From assembly GCA_049999725.1 (NCBI GenBank), contig JBNGIS010001397.1, forward strand, positions 1-60,159: a stretch of 60,159 bases of DNA, read 5' to 3'. The translations under genes were made by a program, and so were the position numbers. Shown piece after piece: positions 10,412 through 21,517 of the stretch. Within the stretch, counting starts at the first letter, position 1. The number at the start of each line of letters is the position of its first letter. This DNA is from Haplomitrium mnioides. Its lineage: Eukaryota > Marchantiophyta > Haplomitriopsida > Calobryales. Below the pieces are notes generated by a model. That model was given only the letters and a program-made list of their open reading frames with translations. It was not told where the DNA came from and made no database searches.

Positions 10412-12360
10412 AAAGCCCTAGCAAGTATATGTACAAGATTGTTGGGGGTAACAATAGTAGTCTTGCAAAGCAGGTTTTGATTACCAAGTAGGGAGAAAAA
10501 AAATCCAATTATCTTGTTTTGCAATTGTTGTGTATATGTTGGGTTGACACCAAAAAAAGCTTGTATTTTTTGCTACATGTGAAAATTTTAACCAAAGGCA
10601 TTAGCTGGAGATGACTTCTATTCATAAGGTCAAGTATTGGCACCAAGATTTTGTAGAAAATAGGATGATTTCATCTTAGAATTGGAAAAGAGAATTAGTT
10701 TTGGAGACAGTCACTTTGGAAATAAAACCAAAGTCATCTTTTTGAGAAGACTACTACTTCTCAAAACAATTGGTTTCAATTAGCTTTCCACAATGGTGAA
10801 CTTGGAGAACTACAACAAGCTATTTTCAAAATGTGGGAGAAGAACTTGGTGAAGGGCCATAAGTCAAAGACTAAAGGTTCTTTAAGAATGGAAGGCATGA
10901 AATGAAAACTTTGGAGATCCACTCAAGGTCTTCTTGATGAAATCAAAATTTCTATTTTGAAAAGAGTTGAGGCCAAAGGCTATCAATCAAGGAAATGTCT
11001 TGTGAATTAAAGAGACACAAAGTTTTCGAAATTAAGGTTAAGTCTTGTTATTTAGAGGTCTCTTGTCAGACCTAGAAAAGGACGAGGATGGAACATCCCA
11101 TCCATATCAAGAAGTAAAAAATGTCTTGTTTTATTCAAGCTTCTAGAAACTATTGCTAAGTTTCTTTTGCTATTTAAAACTTTTCTTTCTTGTTTTTAAT
11201 AATTGTAATTTGTTTTATTCTGTTTTTTTTTTTTTTTACTTCTTAACTCATTAGAGTTCTTGCTTGCTTAGGATCTCAAAAGTCTATGCCAACATGGACT
11301 CTCAAGATTTCATTTCCACATGGATAACTGAGAGTCCATGCTTGCATAGACTCTCTAAATGTTTTTGCTTTCATTTTATTCAAAGGTTTTTTTTTTTTAG
11401 AATTTTTTTTTTATTCCAACTTGTTCTTTTTACAATGATAACAAAATGTTTAAATATCAACCAACGAAAAAGTTGATTGCAGTTTCTTAGAGCAGAAAGA
11501 AGATTGGGGATGTGAAATAAGCCACCAATGACTAAGACAAATCTCCAACCTTGCTCTCCCATCTTCACGTTTTTTTGCTCTAAAAGGCAATGGAGTGGAA
11601 AGTTTAGTAGCACAATGAAACGGCTGACCCTAATTCATAGGGTACTTTGGATGCAAAGGAAGTAGATTTGCAGTCTTATATTGATAGACTTAATGTGGCA
11701 TTTTATTAAGAGTTCACAAAGAGTCAGATACAAGACAACTTTAAAGGTAAGTAAAACCCCAAAATTTTACTTTAGCCATTGTTAACATTCCTTATTGATA
11801 CAACCTCAATACAAGCATAAAAACTTCGATGATTTTTCAAAGAATGAAATTTTTGATATAGTTTCATCCATTGTCGTTTTAACTACCTTAGAGTTGTGTT
11901 TTTCTTGTAATCATACATTTTTCCGAACAGTTTGGCATCGTCAAGGATGCCTTTTCTGAAATCTATTGTGCAATCAATCATGGCATCTCGTGAATCATTC
12001 TAGGAGTTTCCATTTTCTAATTCTTTGCTATGTTTATTTCTATCTAATCATTTTACTTTATTGCTATGTCTTATATATTTTATGGTACAAAACAGACATT
12101 CATCATTTTAGGGGTCCCAAAATTGCATATGCCCACAAGTATTGGATGATGGGCTACCAGCCAAAGGAGGGGAAGCAAAATATAAAGACTTTTAATGTCT
12201 ACACATGCAATATGAGTGGTCAACCTTGCTAGATCATGCAAAGTGTTTTCAAGTCTGTTATGATTTCAACACAACTTAAACATCTCAAAGATAATATTCT
12301 TAACATATGTTATTTTGAATCAAGAACTGCTACTGAGTTCCTGTTCATTTTTTGTTCTCA
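10402..12360 (+). pseudogene. Truncated second copy of ParB-like/DNA methyltransferase gene
   Basis: Translated piecewise, this stretch matches the minus-strand gene at 13.25-16.8 kb in the same order. KYMYKIVGGNNSSLA (about 10,418-10,465) parallels KYRYKIA-GNHNALA, the ParB-like core. NWFQLAFHNGELGELQ and MWEKNLVKGHK follow at 10.75-10.86 kb. An intron-like stretch with palindrome-core repeats lies at about 11.2-11.6 kb. VDLQSYIDRLNVAFY precedes FTLAIVNIPY (11.77-11.80 kb), at the place of the methyltransferase DPPY motif. Then come FDDFSKNEIFDIVSS and MMGYQPKEGKQNIKTFNV (12.15-12.2 kb). The N-terminal third and the C-terminal SAM-binding motif are missing, and stops are frequent. It is inverted relative to the longer copy. 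Confidence 0.72.
11240..11360. repeat. Palindrome-core repeat units in intron-like stretch
   Basis: Units of the type agtccatgcttgcatagact and gtctatgccaacatggactc recur about every 24-50 bases. They belong to the same family as the arrays at 14.6, 16.5, 17.4 and 19.4 kb and lie at the same gene position as the 14.6 kb array. Confidence 0.6.
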
Positions 12361-13251
12361 AAAACCAACTCTGAAATTTTAGCATCCAAAATTATCAATT
12401 GGACACTAGCAATGCTCATTTGCAAAAAAAAAAAAAAGAAAAGAAGTAATTTTATATATCAAAATTGCTTATTTCAAGTTTACAATGTATTTAAAACAAA
12501 TCTTCTTGTGAGAATATTATCAAAGTTGCTTTTGTAATTTCTTCTTTAAAAATCATGAGCATTACAAAAAAAAATATATAAAATAAATACGTCATTTGTA
12601 GTTAAATATTTTCAAAACTAACCAAGATATCATTCATTTCACAAATTGATGAAAACTTTCAAATTTTATCAGAAACATATTCAATTAAAAAATATGCTTA
12701 AATGCGCTGGAGCCTTGAAGTGTAGTCTTAAAGCTCTTTCACGTAGAGACTGTCAAAGCAACTTTGCACTTGGAATGGTAAAGCTCAGAACGCTTGGAAT
12801 GTTGAGGTTGTCACATGTAGGAACTTTGAAATGGAACCCAAATGTGTAGGCACAAGAGGATTGTTGAAACGAAATAATTGTGAAAAATTTGCTAAAACCA
12901 AGGCGTGCAAGGAGAACTACATACCATGTTAGCTTGAACAACAAAAAACTATGTGCCTATCAAAAACAAAAGCCTACACAAGCTTGAGCAACTAAAGCCA
13001 ATGTGCATATGGACAACAAAAGCACACACGAGCATGGATTGCCGAGTAAACGGATGCATGAACCTTCCATGCAAGCATAGACTTTGCAACTAGTTTTAAT
13101 AAAAACAAATATGTTTTGTTTAAAAATAATTTTGCAACAGAAATTGTATCGTGAAGAAAACACTTAAATTGGATTTGGAATGTTACAAGAAAGAAGAGGA
13201 ATCAAATAATATTTTATAAGAAAAATACTTTACTATGTACAAAAAAAAACA
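12361..13251. other. Spacer between the two inverted methyltransferase copies
   Basis: This AT-rich stretch has no convincing coding sequence. A short palindrome-core unit occurs at about 13,050-13,090 (ccatgcaagcatagactttg). It separates inverted arms of roughly 2 kb each. Confidence 0.5.
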
Positions 13252-14538
13252 TCAGTATAATGCTGCAGCTCTATCCTCTTTAGGAGGAACGGTCTCATCT
13301 AAATCTATCGCTTGAGAAGCTTTGGCATCTGCAGTCGCTAAAGATGTCAAGACTTTCCAATCTTGGAAATCACTACAGAGTCATTAGATGCACCTGCAAT
13401 ACCAAGAGGATCATGCTTCTTGTGGTACCTATATACAATCTGTGACTCGGTAACATTGGATGGCAAAGAAGTCATCGCCAAAACTCTTTGAGGAATATAG
13501 ATAGATTGTTGTCCATCATACTCCACTGCAATGCAATTTTGCATCAACTTTAAAGCACAGAAAAGGCTTGTGCTGGATCTAGAGCAAAGATCCAAAATCC
13601 AATCTTGCTATGTTGATAAATTTTGAATGAAAAAAATATACAAAGCTTGAGGCTTATGGTAAACATTCACAAGAACATCATCTCTTGGATGTTTAAGCTT
13701 TGCAGATATAGTCGGGTAACTAAACACACTTCACATAATTTGGTGAGGATGATTAGTGGCATCACCAGCTTGCATGTTGAAGAGCTTCAAGCTCCCATTG
13801 CCCTCCTTTGTCCAGTAGCCCATAGTCTAGTACTCGTCGGCGTGAGCGATTTGCAGACTACTTGAATGATGAATATTACTTTTGTCCTTATAGTAATAAA
13901 AACAAACACATGGGACAAAGAAAAAAAAGTAAAGGAAAAACAAAATACATAAACTAGCAAATAGAAAAATAAAAAAAAACTTACCAAATGCCATGGTCGA
14001 TGGCTCAACAAACCTCCAACAAATCATCCTCAATGATGCCAAACTGTTGCGAGGAGTGGATAATTACAAAAAGATGAAAATTTGAAGTAGTAGCAACCAC
14101 AAAAGAAGAAACCATATTAAAAATATTGTCCTTTGTAAATGGTTCCAAATCATCATACTTACATTCCTTAAGGTTAACTGTAAGAAATATCAGCAATAAC
14201 TAAAGTGAAACATCTTGGTTTCACTAAACTCTTCAACTATTGAGCACTAGACTCCTCGTGGACTTGATAATATGCCACATTGAGTCCATCGACAAAGGGA
14301 AGTAAGTCCTTTGTCTTGTTCATCAGAACTTGCTTTTGTTAGAAGGGTAGAAGTTTCATTTAATTGTCTCGCCTTCCACTCTCTTGCTTTCTAGCAATGT
14401 AATAGAAAAGCAGAGAGTAGGAGACAAGAGTAGGGGATTGATCTTCATGAGCAAAGGCTTCTTTGACCTCCAATTTCTTTTGCCTTTTAGTAGCGGCCGT
14501 CAATGTTTTAGCCAATTGTTGTATGAAAACTTTGTCGC

Positions 14539-14943
14539 CTTGTAAAAAAATAGATAACCAAATTAGACTAAAACAATAAGAGAAACTTTGAGTACAAGAT
14601 AAGGAGAGACAAAGTTTCTAAGCGTGCGTTGACTCTCAAGTCCATGCACAAACGGACTAGGGAGTCTAAGCGAGTAGAGACTTTAGAGTCCATACGCGCA
14701 TGGTCTCTCAAGTCCTTACGAGCAGGGACTCACGAGTTACTGCGAACATAGACTCTCGAGAACCCATGCGCATATAGACTCTTGAGTCCACACACCGAAG
14801 GACTCGAGAGTCCATACACACATGGAATCTTGAGACCCTATGCCCATGGACTCGAGAGTCCATGCGCGTTTGGACTCTCGAACCTTCAAAGGAAACTTGA
14901 AATAAAATTACAAATCAGAATAGAAAAAAGAAAAGACACCTAC
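14539..14943 (-). other. Probable intron of the ParB-methyltransferase gene
   Basis: The minus strand has a GTAGG donor at 14,943 and a TTTTTACAAG acceptor ending at 14,539. Conserved coding sequence stops and resumes across it in both gene copies. It contains the 24-base tandem array. The reading phase across it is not clean in this decayed copy. Confidence 0.5.
14617..14882. repeat. 24-base tandem array with palindromic core (about 11 units)
   Basis: Eleven adjoining units begin at 14,617, 14,641, 14,665, 14,689, 14,713, 14,737, 14,761, 14,787, 14,811, 14,835 and 14,859. All are 24 bases except one of 26. The better-kept units follow tccatgcgcgcatggactct followed by cgag, so the first 15 bases are a near-perfect palindrome. 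There are no unique spacers. Read through on the minus strand, the units give an eight-residue repeat such as AWTLESMR, but the location is intron-like. Confidence 0.9.
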
Positions 14944-16359
14944 CAACAATTTCTCAAAACTTGAATAAAATGATGACATCTTAAACTCTTCGGTGTAGAT
15001 GGGATACTCCATCCTTGCTTCCTCCCAGGTTTTGCAATACACCTCCAAGCAAAAATACTTGACCATCGCTGCCAAAACCTTATGTCTCTCTAATTTCCAA
15101 TACATTTCCTTGATCAAAAGCTCTCCAACTTCAACGTGCTTCAAAATTGAGATTTTAATTTCATTTGGAAGACCGTGAAGGGACTTCCAAGGTGTCTACT
15201 TCATGTCCTCCATTCTCAATGAACCTTTGGCCTTCAGCTTATGGCCCTTCACAATGTTCTTTTCCCACATTGAAAAAATGCTCTATTGTAAATCCCAGAG
15301 CTCACCACTTTGAAATGCAAGCTGGAACCAATTGTCCAAGGTCTCTAGCACCAACTCTTGTTTTAATTTCTGGGATGACACCATCCCACCTTCAACAAAC
15401 CTCTTATGCCAATATTCGACCTTCTGAATCGAGGTCATTTCCAACCTGTATCATTGGTCATAATTGTTATTTGTTGCAAAAATACGAGCCTCTGTTGGTG
15501 TTAAGCCCACATAAACAAAACATTTGTAGAGCGACAACACTGAATTCTTCACTCTATATTTGGTGACTAAAAGCTGCGTTGCCAAAGCATTGTGATTACC
15601 TCATGCAATTTTATAGCGATATTTGTTAGGGTTCCTCATATTGAACTCTGACTTATCCTTTAACCCACACTTTGGGTCAACAACAACAATGAAAAAACCG
15701 TGTGCACATTTATTAGTAAGCATTCTCTGTGCCAAAAGCTCAACAAAGTCTTCATTCAACCTCCTACTCTGGAATAGTCCCCAGTGGTCCATTTCAGGTT
15801 TTGGTAGGTTCAAATTCTCTAGCCAAATCGTAATTATTTCCTCTCAAACTTTGCACCACTCGATTGCAAACTCTCGAATTTTATTTTTATCCTCTTCAGA
15901 CACTGTATGAGGGTCCACCTGCTCATGTTCTTGAAAGGTTCGTAGTCCTTTGTGCGATTGCTTTTTTGATCTTGATGCTTGAGCCTACACAGGCTCCAGC
16001 TCTACTTCCTCTTCTAAACTACTCAGAGTTGAAGACAAAAGGGCAGCAAAAGATGACCTTGAGAAGAGTGCCGTCTCTTCCTCAATAATTGGAGCTGGAA
16101 TAGGCTTCTTCTTTAGAATCATATGTTTCTTCTTTTTTGGAGCCTCGATTGGCTCTATTGCCTTTCTCTTCTTGGCAGTTGATGGTCCTGCTGTTGCTTC
16201 CGTTGACATTGTTGCCGCGCTTGAATGCAACACTAGCTACTGATTGTAGATGCCTTGCTTGGGCTTCAACAATTTTAGTTGGATGGCTGTCTTGATGAAA
16301 TCTCTTTCGACGCCCTTCGTGTTTGAGTAGGCATCCACGAAGTCTGCCAAAAATTGAGT

Positions 16360-16510
16360 GAACTGAAAAATAAAATAAAAAAAGATCAAACATGTTAAAC
16401 AAAAAGTCTCCAAGTGTTTAAAATGAGTAAAAATGTACTAAACATTCAGTCTAAGCCAAAAAAGACTAAGGAGTCCATGCGCGCATGGCCTCTTGTTCAT
16501 GTATGCAAAG
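16360..16510 (-). other. Probable intron with a palindrome-core unit
   Basis: The minus strand has an ATTTTTCAG acceptor at about 16,362, followed by the exon reading FTQFLADFVDAYSNTKG. Upstream of it, at 16,477-16,492, is gagtccatgcgcgcatggcc, a well-preserved palindrome of the module's family. Confidence 0.5.
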
Positions 16511-16793
16511 GAAAGTTGTTTGCGATAGACCTTGTGCAAGGTAATGCCATCTTGTGACTGCACAAGCAGCTCGATGTTGGATCGCTGTCCCTCTCTAATC
16601 ATCATAATTTGGACCAATAGGCGCAAGTTATATTTCTCACCTTCACTAAAAGGTGTTGATTAATGTCTTTCAAGGATCCACAATTAACTAGTCATTCTCA
16701 ATCTAGTTTTTGTGGCTTGAGAACCTTGAGAATATCCAAATACTTGTAGGGCTTTGATTGAGCAGGTTTGGAAACATTGACCTATGATTCCAT

Positions 16794-17862
16794 TTTCTAT
16801 AAAGTAAAATTTGAGGGCAAAAATCTGACGAAGAAAGATTCACAAAAACCAAAAGGTTGAAAATGGTAAAATAACAAGAAATTGCAAAAATGATGATGAC
16901 AAGAAAACAAAAACTAGAAAGTGAACTTGCAATAATGAAAAGAAACTTTCCATTGTCATTTTTTTATACCTAAATTTCAAAAAATACCTTTTCCTGCCAA
17001 AAAATGATTCGCGGAGCTCTTGACACGTAGGTTTGTATGGTGCAAAAAAAGGTTTGTATACAAAGCATCACCTATTTTAATCTTTCCAATTTTATTTTTG
17101 ATTTTCTTCACAAAAAGTTCTTGTGAAATTTTCTTTCAAAACACTTGTTTTAGGTTGGCCGTAAGAGGTTGATAATATTCGATAAAATAGTTTCTTCAAA
17201 TAGTTGATTTTTAGCAAGCTTTATCATGGGCTGGAGATTTTAAAGGCAAGAAGAGTTTAGAATTCCAAGATTCATGTTCATTGAAAAGTGTTACTTTTGA
17301 CCGACAACTAGAGATTTGTTCAAACGGAAATTCTTTGGAGGTAAGCAATAGACTACCAAAAATGTCAAGTGTAATGGCTAGTATATTGGGGACAAAGATG
17401 GCTTCTGTTGAATCAAATGGCTCATCTTGAGAAGATCGAGAAGGTGAACCTTATGCACGTGTAGGATTAGAGATTGAACCCTATGCGCGCATAAGGTCAA
17501 GGAGTGATACCAATACGTGCATAGGATTAAGGAGTGAACAACTTGCATGCAAAGGATCAAAGAGCAAACCCAATGCTCGTAGAGAATTGAAGAAACAAAC
17601 TTTTTCAAGCAAAAGATCTTTGTTCCCAATCAAGTGGTGAAAGTTGAATCTTTCTTTGGACATCTCCAACATATCAACAAAAATACACTCAACTTAGAAT
17701 TTATAGATGGTTGTGGACCTTTTTTTGTCCTTATTTGAGAGAGACCTTGAAATTCAAGATCAAAATGTTGTTGTCCAAAACGAAAAAAAATGAATGGAAT
17801 CAATCGATGGTTTAATTTTTGATGATGAATCGTTGTCCCCAATAGCACCACTCAAATAACTA
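16794..17862. promoter_or_regulatory. Shared upstream region between two divergent genes
   Basis: About 1.07 kb separates the 5' ends of the leftward ParB-methyltransferase gene and the rightward DUF7869 gene, so any promoters here would act in both directions. Apart from the 30-base array at 17,437-17,616 it has no feature I can name. No clear TATA box stands out on either side. Confidence 0.4.
17437..17616. repeat. 30-base tandem array, six units, palindrome-core family
   Basis: Units start exactly every 30 bases at 17,437, 17,467, 17,497, 17,527, 17,557 and 17,587. The best core is ccctatgcgcgcataagg, a palindrome; others drift from it (aatacgtgcatagg, cttgcatgcaaagg). It sits between two divergent genes, where a repeated palindrome could be a binding site. 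On the minus strand the units also encode a ten-residue repeat (HSLILCAHRV-like), probably by chance of the period. Confidence 0.88.
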
Positions 17863-20800
17863 GTGTTTTCAATTCAAGTTGGACCTTGCATTGAGATTGG
17901 GAAATCTGAATTAAATCGATATCTTTTGGACGAATCTTCATACAATAGTTTGGGAAGTGATTCTAGCAAAGAGTCTCAATCAATCAATATTTTGTTTGAG
18001 TTATCGCCAATGGCATCGATAATGTTGCAAAAAGCATTTCCTAATGTTATAGATATTGATAAAGACTTCCTTTCAGTATGGTGCAATTCTCCCAATCCTC
18101 AATGAGGATCTCATTATTTGAAAACTTATTGCGAAGGAACAAACAGTGTTTATAACGATGATTAAGATCTTCAAGACAATGAATTATCTTTGATGGCTGG
18201 ATTCACCTACGGACCAAATCAACTAGCACAACATAAGAATTATTTGTCTGGGCTAAAACCCAAAAGGGTAAACACCTTACATGAAAATTCTTTGCGCAAA
18301 GTCCATCATGACGAGAGCTTTGTGAAGAAAAGCTCAATCCAATGTCGATTTCTAAATTAAAGAGAATTTTATATTGTCAAAATAATTGCTTGTCATTGTG
18401 CAAGACAAATTTTTTAAAAACTGTGAGAGAAACTTATTTTCGACAAAGCATGAAAAATCAACATATCACATTGCAATGGGGAATACTAAGAAAAGACTTT
18501 GATTTGGACAATCGGTTTACTTTACTTGGTGGTACCATTGTTTGTAGAAGAGCCTTCAAATTAATACTATTAGTAGAGAATGGTAGAATCCAAAGGATTC
18601 AAAATCTCAAAAACGCATGTCTAGAGGTATTTTTGGAAAAGAGATATATCTGCTAAAGGAGAGCTTTTGCATGAGTGGATGGAAAAAAATTTTCAGGGAT
18701 ATTGTGAGAGAATACCCACTCATGAAGTTTATAACTTGCTTGATAATTTTACAAAATGGGTAGTTTATGACTACTGCACAACTTATTTGAAATAGAAAGA
18801 TCTCGATTTTATTCTTAGTTTTTCAGGTTTTACAAAACATTGAAGAACTCATTTTCCAAATATAAAAATTGCGAAACGCAATAGATTTGTTGTTTGTGAA
18901 ACATGTGAAGAAATAAAATCATTCTGAGAAAAATTCGTCTTGGAGTCCGACTAAGGTAACAAATTTCTTCTCTTTTGAAACCTTTGGTTAATGCATGATC
19001 ATTTTTTGAGACTCAAAGCTTAGTTCTAGAGATGTTATGTTTTTTCAACTTAGTGCCAAAAGATATTCAAGATTTGTATCGAGTATTTCTTACTAACTTT
19101 AGTTGTGAGAAGAGAGTATGTGCTTGCATAGGGTTCGTTGTTTTTAGTTTGAATCCAAACCTTGTGTACAATCCAATAAAGTAAGGAAATGGATCTGATT
19201 GTTGGTGGTGACCTTAGCCTTGCAACCATTTTTCCTTTTGTTGCTTTGAATTAAGAGCCCTTTGCTAATACATTGTAGCAAGAATCATTTTTGTTGTTTG
19301 CAAATCTTATGCACACATAGGTTTTGTTCTTGTTTCTTTCAACACTAGTTGCGACAACAGTCAAAGCAAGCCATGATATTGTTGTTGTTGCTTTTGGTCC
19401 TATGTGCACATACGATCAGTTGTTGTCTCTATTGATCCTATGCGCACATAGGATCTGTTATTGTTTTTTTAATCCTTTGCAAACAAAGAGTCCAAACCTT
19501 TGAAATTATAGTTCCAGTTTGTGACATTTTGTTAGCAAATTATGTTTTTCTCATTTCAAATCTTTTGTTTATTTCAAGTCAAACACAAGTACTTTTTGTG
19601 AATGTTATTCGGATTCTCCTTTATTTAAATTGTCTAAAGTTTATTTTAATCTTTTCATAAATTTTCACTTCTACCAATCCAACATTTGTTTAAGATGAAT
19701 TGAATATTTTTAGCATCTGATGTTGTCTTTTGAAGTTTGAAACATCAACAGATGTTTTATTGAACTACTTTATTGTCTTTCATGCTTTGTGATGATGCAG
19801 TCAAATATAATCGCCAATTGTTTCTTCATCATGACCAACAAATGAAAGAAAGAACAAAACTTACAAACCATCAAAGAAAATGTTATGCCAATGGTCAGAA
19901 GTACTTGGTAATTGTGATTGATAGAATGGATCAAAAGAAAATTGCTATTCCACATTGGCTTTCGCCACCAAAAAACATTGATAAAGTTTGTTTGGTAGTG
20001 TGCATGTTGTTGGTGCTTTGATATTTAATTATCCTCTTTCTTCAAGGGTCTTCTTAACCTATGGAAACTTGAGAAGAAATTCTAATTTGACAGTTACTGT
20101 ACTCAACAAAATATTATGTGACTTTGAAGGGCCATTGTTTGCAACTTTGTATCTTTAGTTGGATAACACAACACGAGAGAATAAGAATTCTATCTTATTT
20201 GGATATCTTAGTCTTCTTATTGCCAAGAATATTTTCCAAAAAGTCAAGGTGGGATTTCTCATGGTTGGCCATACTTACGATCAAATCAATCAAATATTTA
20301 GCCAATTTTCAAAATGTTTGAAACAAGTCAAAGCTTTCACGACTACGAGTCTTAGCGAGGCGCTAAAGTTATCGTATAATCCTAACCTCAAGTAACTCTT
20401 TTAATGGAAACTTGGGATTTCAAAATGTTTATGCAATAATGTGCCTCTCTGGTTCAAAGTATACATGATATTACCTTTAATCAACAATTCAACTTCCAGT
20501 TGAATGACTCTAAGACAAAGATTTGGAGCAAACAATTTTCAACATATGAATTTTGGCTACCTCCAGATGGTATTTGTCAACTCAAGTGCCTACCTAAAGT
20601 GGGCAGAGAAATTTTAAGTTCAATGTTGATTCCTCTCAAGGCATATTTTGAAATCAAACAATCTCAAAAGGAAGAAAGAGAAGTTGATATCGAGAAAGTG
20701 GTCTTTGCAATAAAGGACAGTACAAGTTCTTTACAGATTCTGATACTCAATGGTGGAATGACCTTTTCTTTCCCAATAAGAGATTGGAGCCTTCATCCTT

Positions 20801-21517
20801 GAAAGAAAAAGACAATGATTTGAAGCACAATTCACCTTTCCACCTTCATGACCGATAAACACTTGTAGTGATTCTCAAAATGTTCATCTAGGTTTTGAGC
20901 TTGATGCTCAACAAACAGAAGAAGATACTCCAATACAACAAATAATTTCTACTTGTTGAGCAATCTATGATGGAGCACGTAGGCCGCGAGAAGGGACTCT
21001 TGCGCACAATGCCCGATACAAGTACAAATTTGGCAATCTACATGAGATGAAAGCTAGAATGTTTATTTGTGTTGTTGCATCTATGGATCCAAAAGGCAAA
21101 CTGTTTTGGGTTGCCAAAGTACTCTAAGTTTTGCCATTTGATGAGAAAGAACCCCCAAACCCAAAATGAGTACGTGTTCAATGGTTTGCTTATGAGGTTG
21201 AGGATGCATTTTATGGACAATACTTCTCAGAAAAAATAACAACAACAAAAGGGAAACGTAAATCCAAGTTACATATTGATTTACTTGATGTGACACAAAT
21301 CACAATTCTGTCTTTTGATTTTCTTCTTACCAAAAAAAACCAATTGAGAAAAACCACTCTAGCTACCATTAAATCCAATCTATTTGAGTACAAAAGACAA
21401 AAAAGAAATCAATCCTTATATGTTTGAAAGAGATTCAATCTATCATTAACACCAAATCAAGTAAATCTTCATGAATCTTCTGAAGCTGAATCCGAAGAAG
21501 TCGAGACCAGTGAATAA
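17863..21517 (+). pseudogene. DUF7869-type, DDE-transposase-like protein gene (degenerate)
   Basis: Piecewise translation gives one protein in order. An N-terminal part (SELNRYLLDESSYNSLGS) is followed by NNCLSLCKTNFLKTVRETY and FTLLGGTIVCRRAFKLILL. Then CETCEEIKSF leads to a clean intron at 18,956-19,800. The core has YLVIVIDRMDQKK (Asp at 19,920), LDNTTRENKN (Asp at 20,162) and FLMVGHTYDQINQIFS (about 20,261-20,302). These three blocks are typical of DUF7869 proteins, widespread in transposon-rich plant, algal and animal genomes and probably of RNase H-like fold. A C-terminal part (VQWFAYEVEDAFYGQYF, then DLLDVTQITILSFDF) ends at the TAA at 21,515. More than ten stops show it is dead. The start at 17,863 is the first plausible Met and is uncertain. 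It is divergent from the ParB-methyltransferase gene. Confidence 0.78.
18956..19800 (+). other. Intron of the DUF7869-type gene, with palindrome-core units
   Basis: The donor is AAG|GTAAC and the acceptor is TGATGATGCAG. The DUF7869 reading frame stays in phase across the junction (G|TC, Val). Inside, at 19,300-19,500, units such as cctatgcgcacataggatc and cctatgtgcacatacgatc recur, the same family as the other arrays. Confidence 0.7.

Larger units (their letters stand above)
13252..16793 (-). pseudogene. ParB-like domain fused to N4/N6-type DNA methyltransferase (degenerate, with introns)
   Basis: The start is taken at ATG 16,793 and the likely end at the TGA at 13,252. The N-terminal exon is unrecognised (KPYKYLDILKVLKPQ). 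After an intron ending near 16,362 comes a Lys/Glu-rich linker (KKRKAIEPIEAPKKKKHM). A ParB-like core follows at about 15.8-15.6 kb: HGFFIVVVDPKCG and then YRYKIA-GNHNALATQLLV, where GNH fits the ParB GNHR box. After an unknown middle section and an intron (14,539-14,943), the methyltransferase part begins: VKPRCFTLVIADISY stands at the DPPY catalytic motif. Last comes DWILDLCSRSSTS...NCIAVEYD, the SAM-binding motif I plus its acidic strand. The catalytic-before-SAM order is that of beta-class bacterial and phage enzymes; ParB-methyltransferase fusions are known in phages. Stops and shifts occur throughout, and both catalytic and glycine motifs are damaged. Confidence 0.75.

Noticed and set aside
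11740-11760. Splice donor AAAGGTAAGT in the plus-strand methyltransferase copy
   Set aside because: The other copy is continuous coding here and the reading continues through to the DPPY-position motif, so this is probably not an intron.
14782-14964. Plus-strand frame with an ESPYTHG-like peptide repeat
   Set aside because: It is just the translation of the 24-base array, whose period is a multiple of three.
13252-16793. Bacterial contamination or horizontal insert as the source of the methyltransferase
   Set aside because: The gene has intron-like interruptions with splice signals, is decayed by many stops, exists in two diverged copies, and is embedded among plant retroelement fragments.
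14617-17616. Regular repeats at 14.6 and 17.4 kb resembling a CRISPR array
   Set aside because: Units are contiguous with no unique spacers, the sequence is eukaryotic with introns and LTR elements, and no cas-like gene is present.
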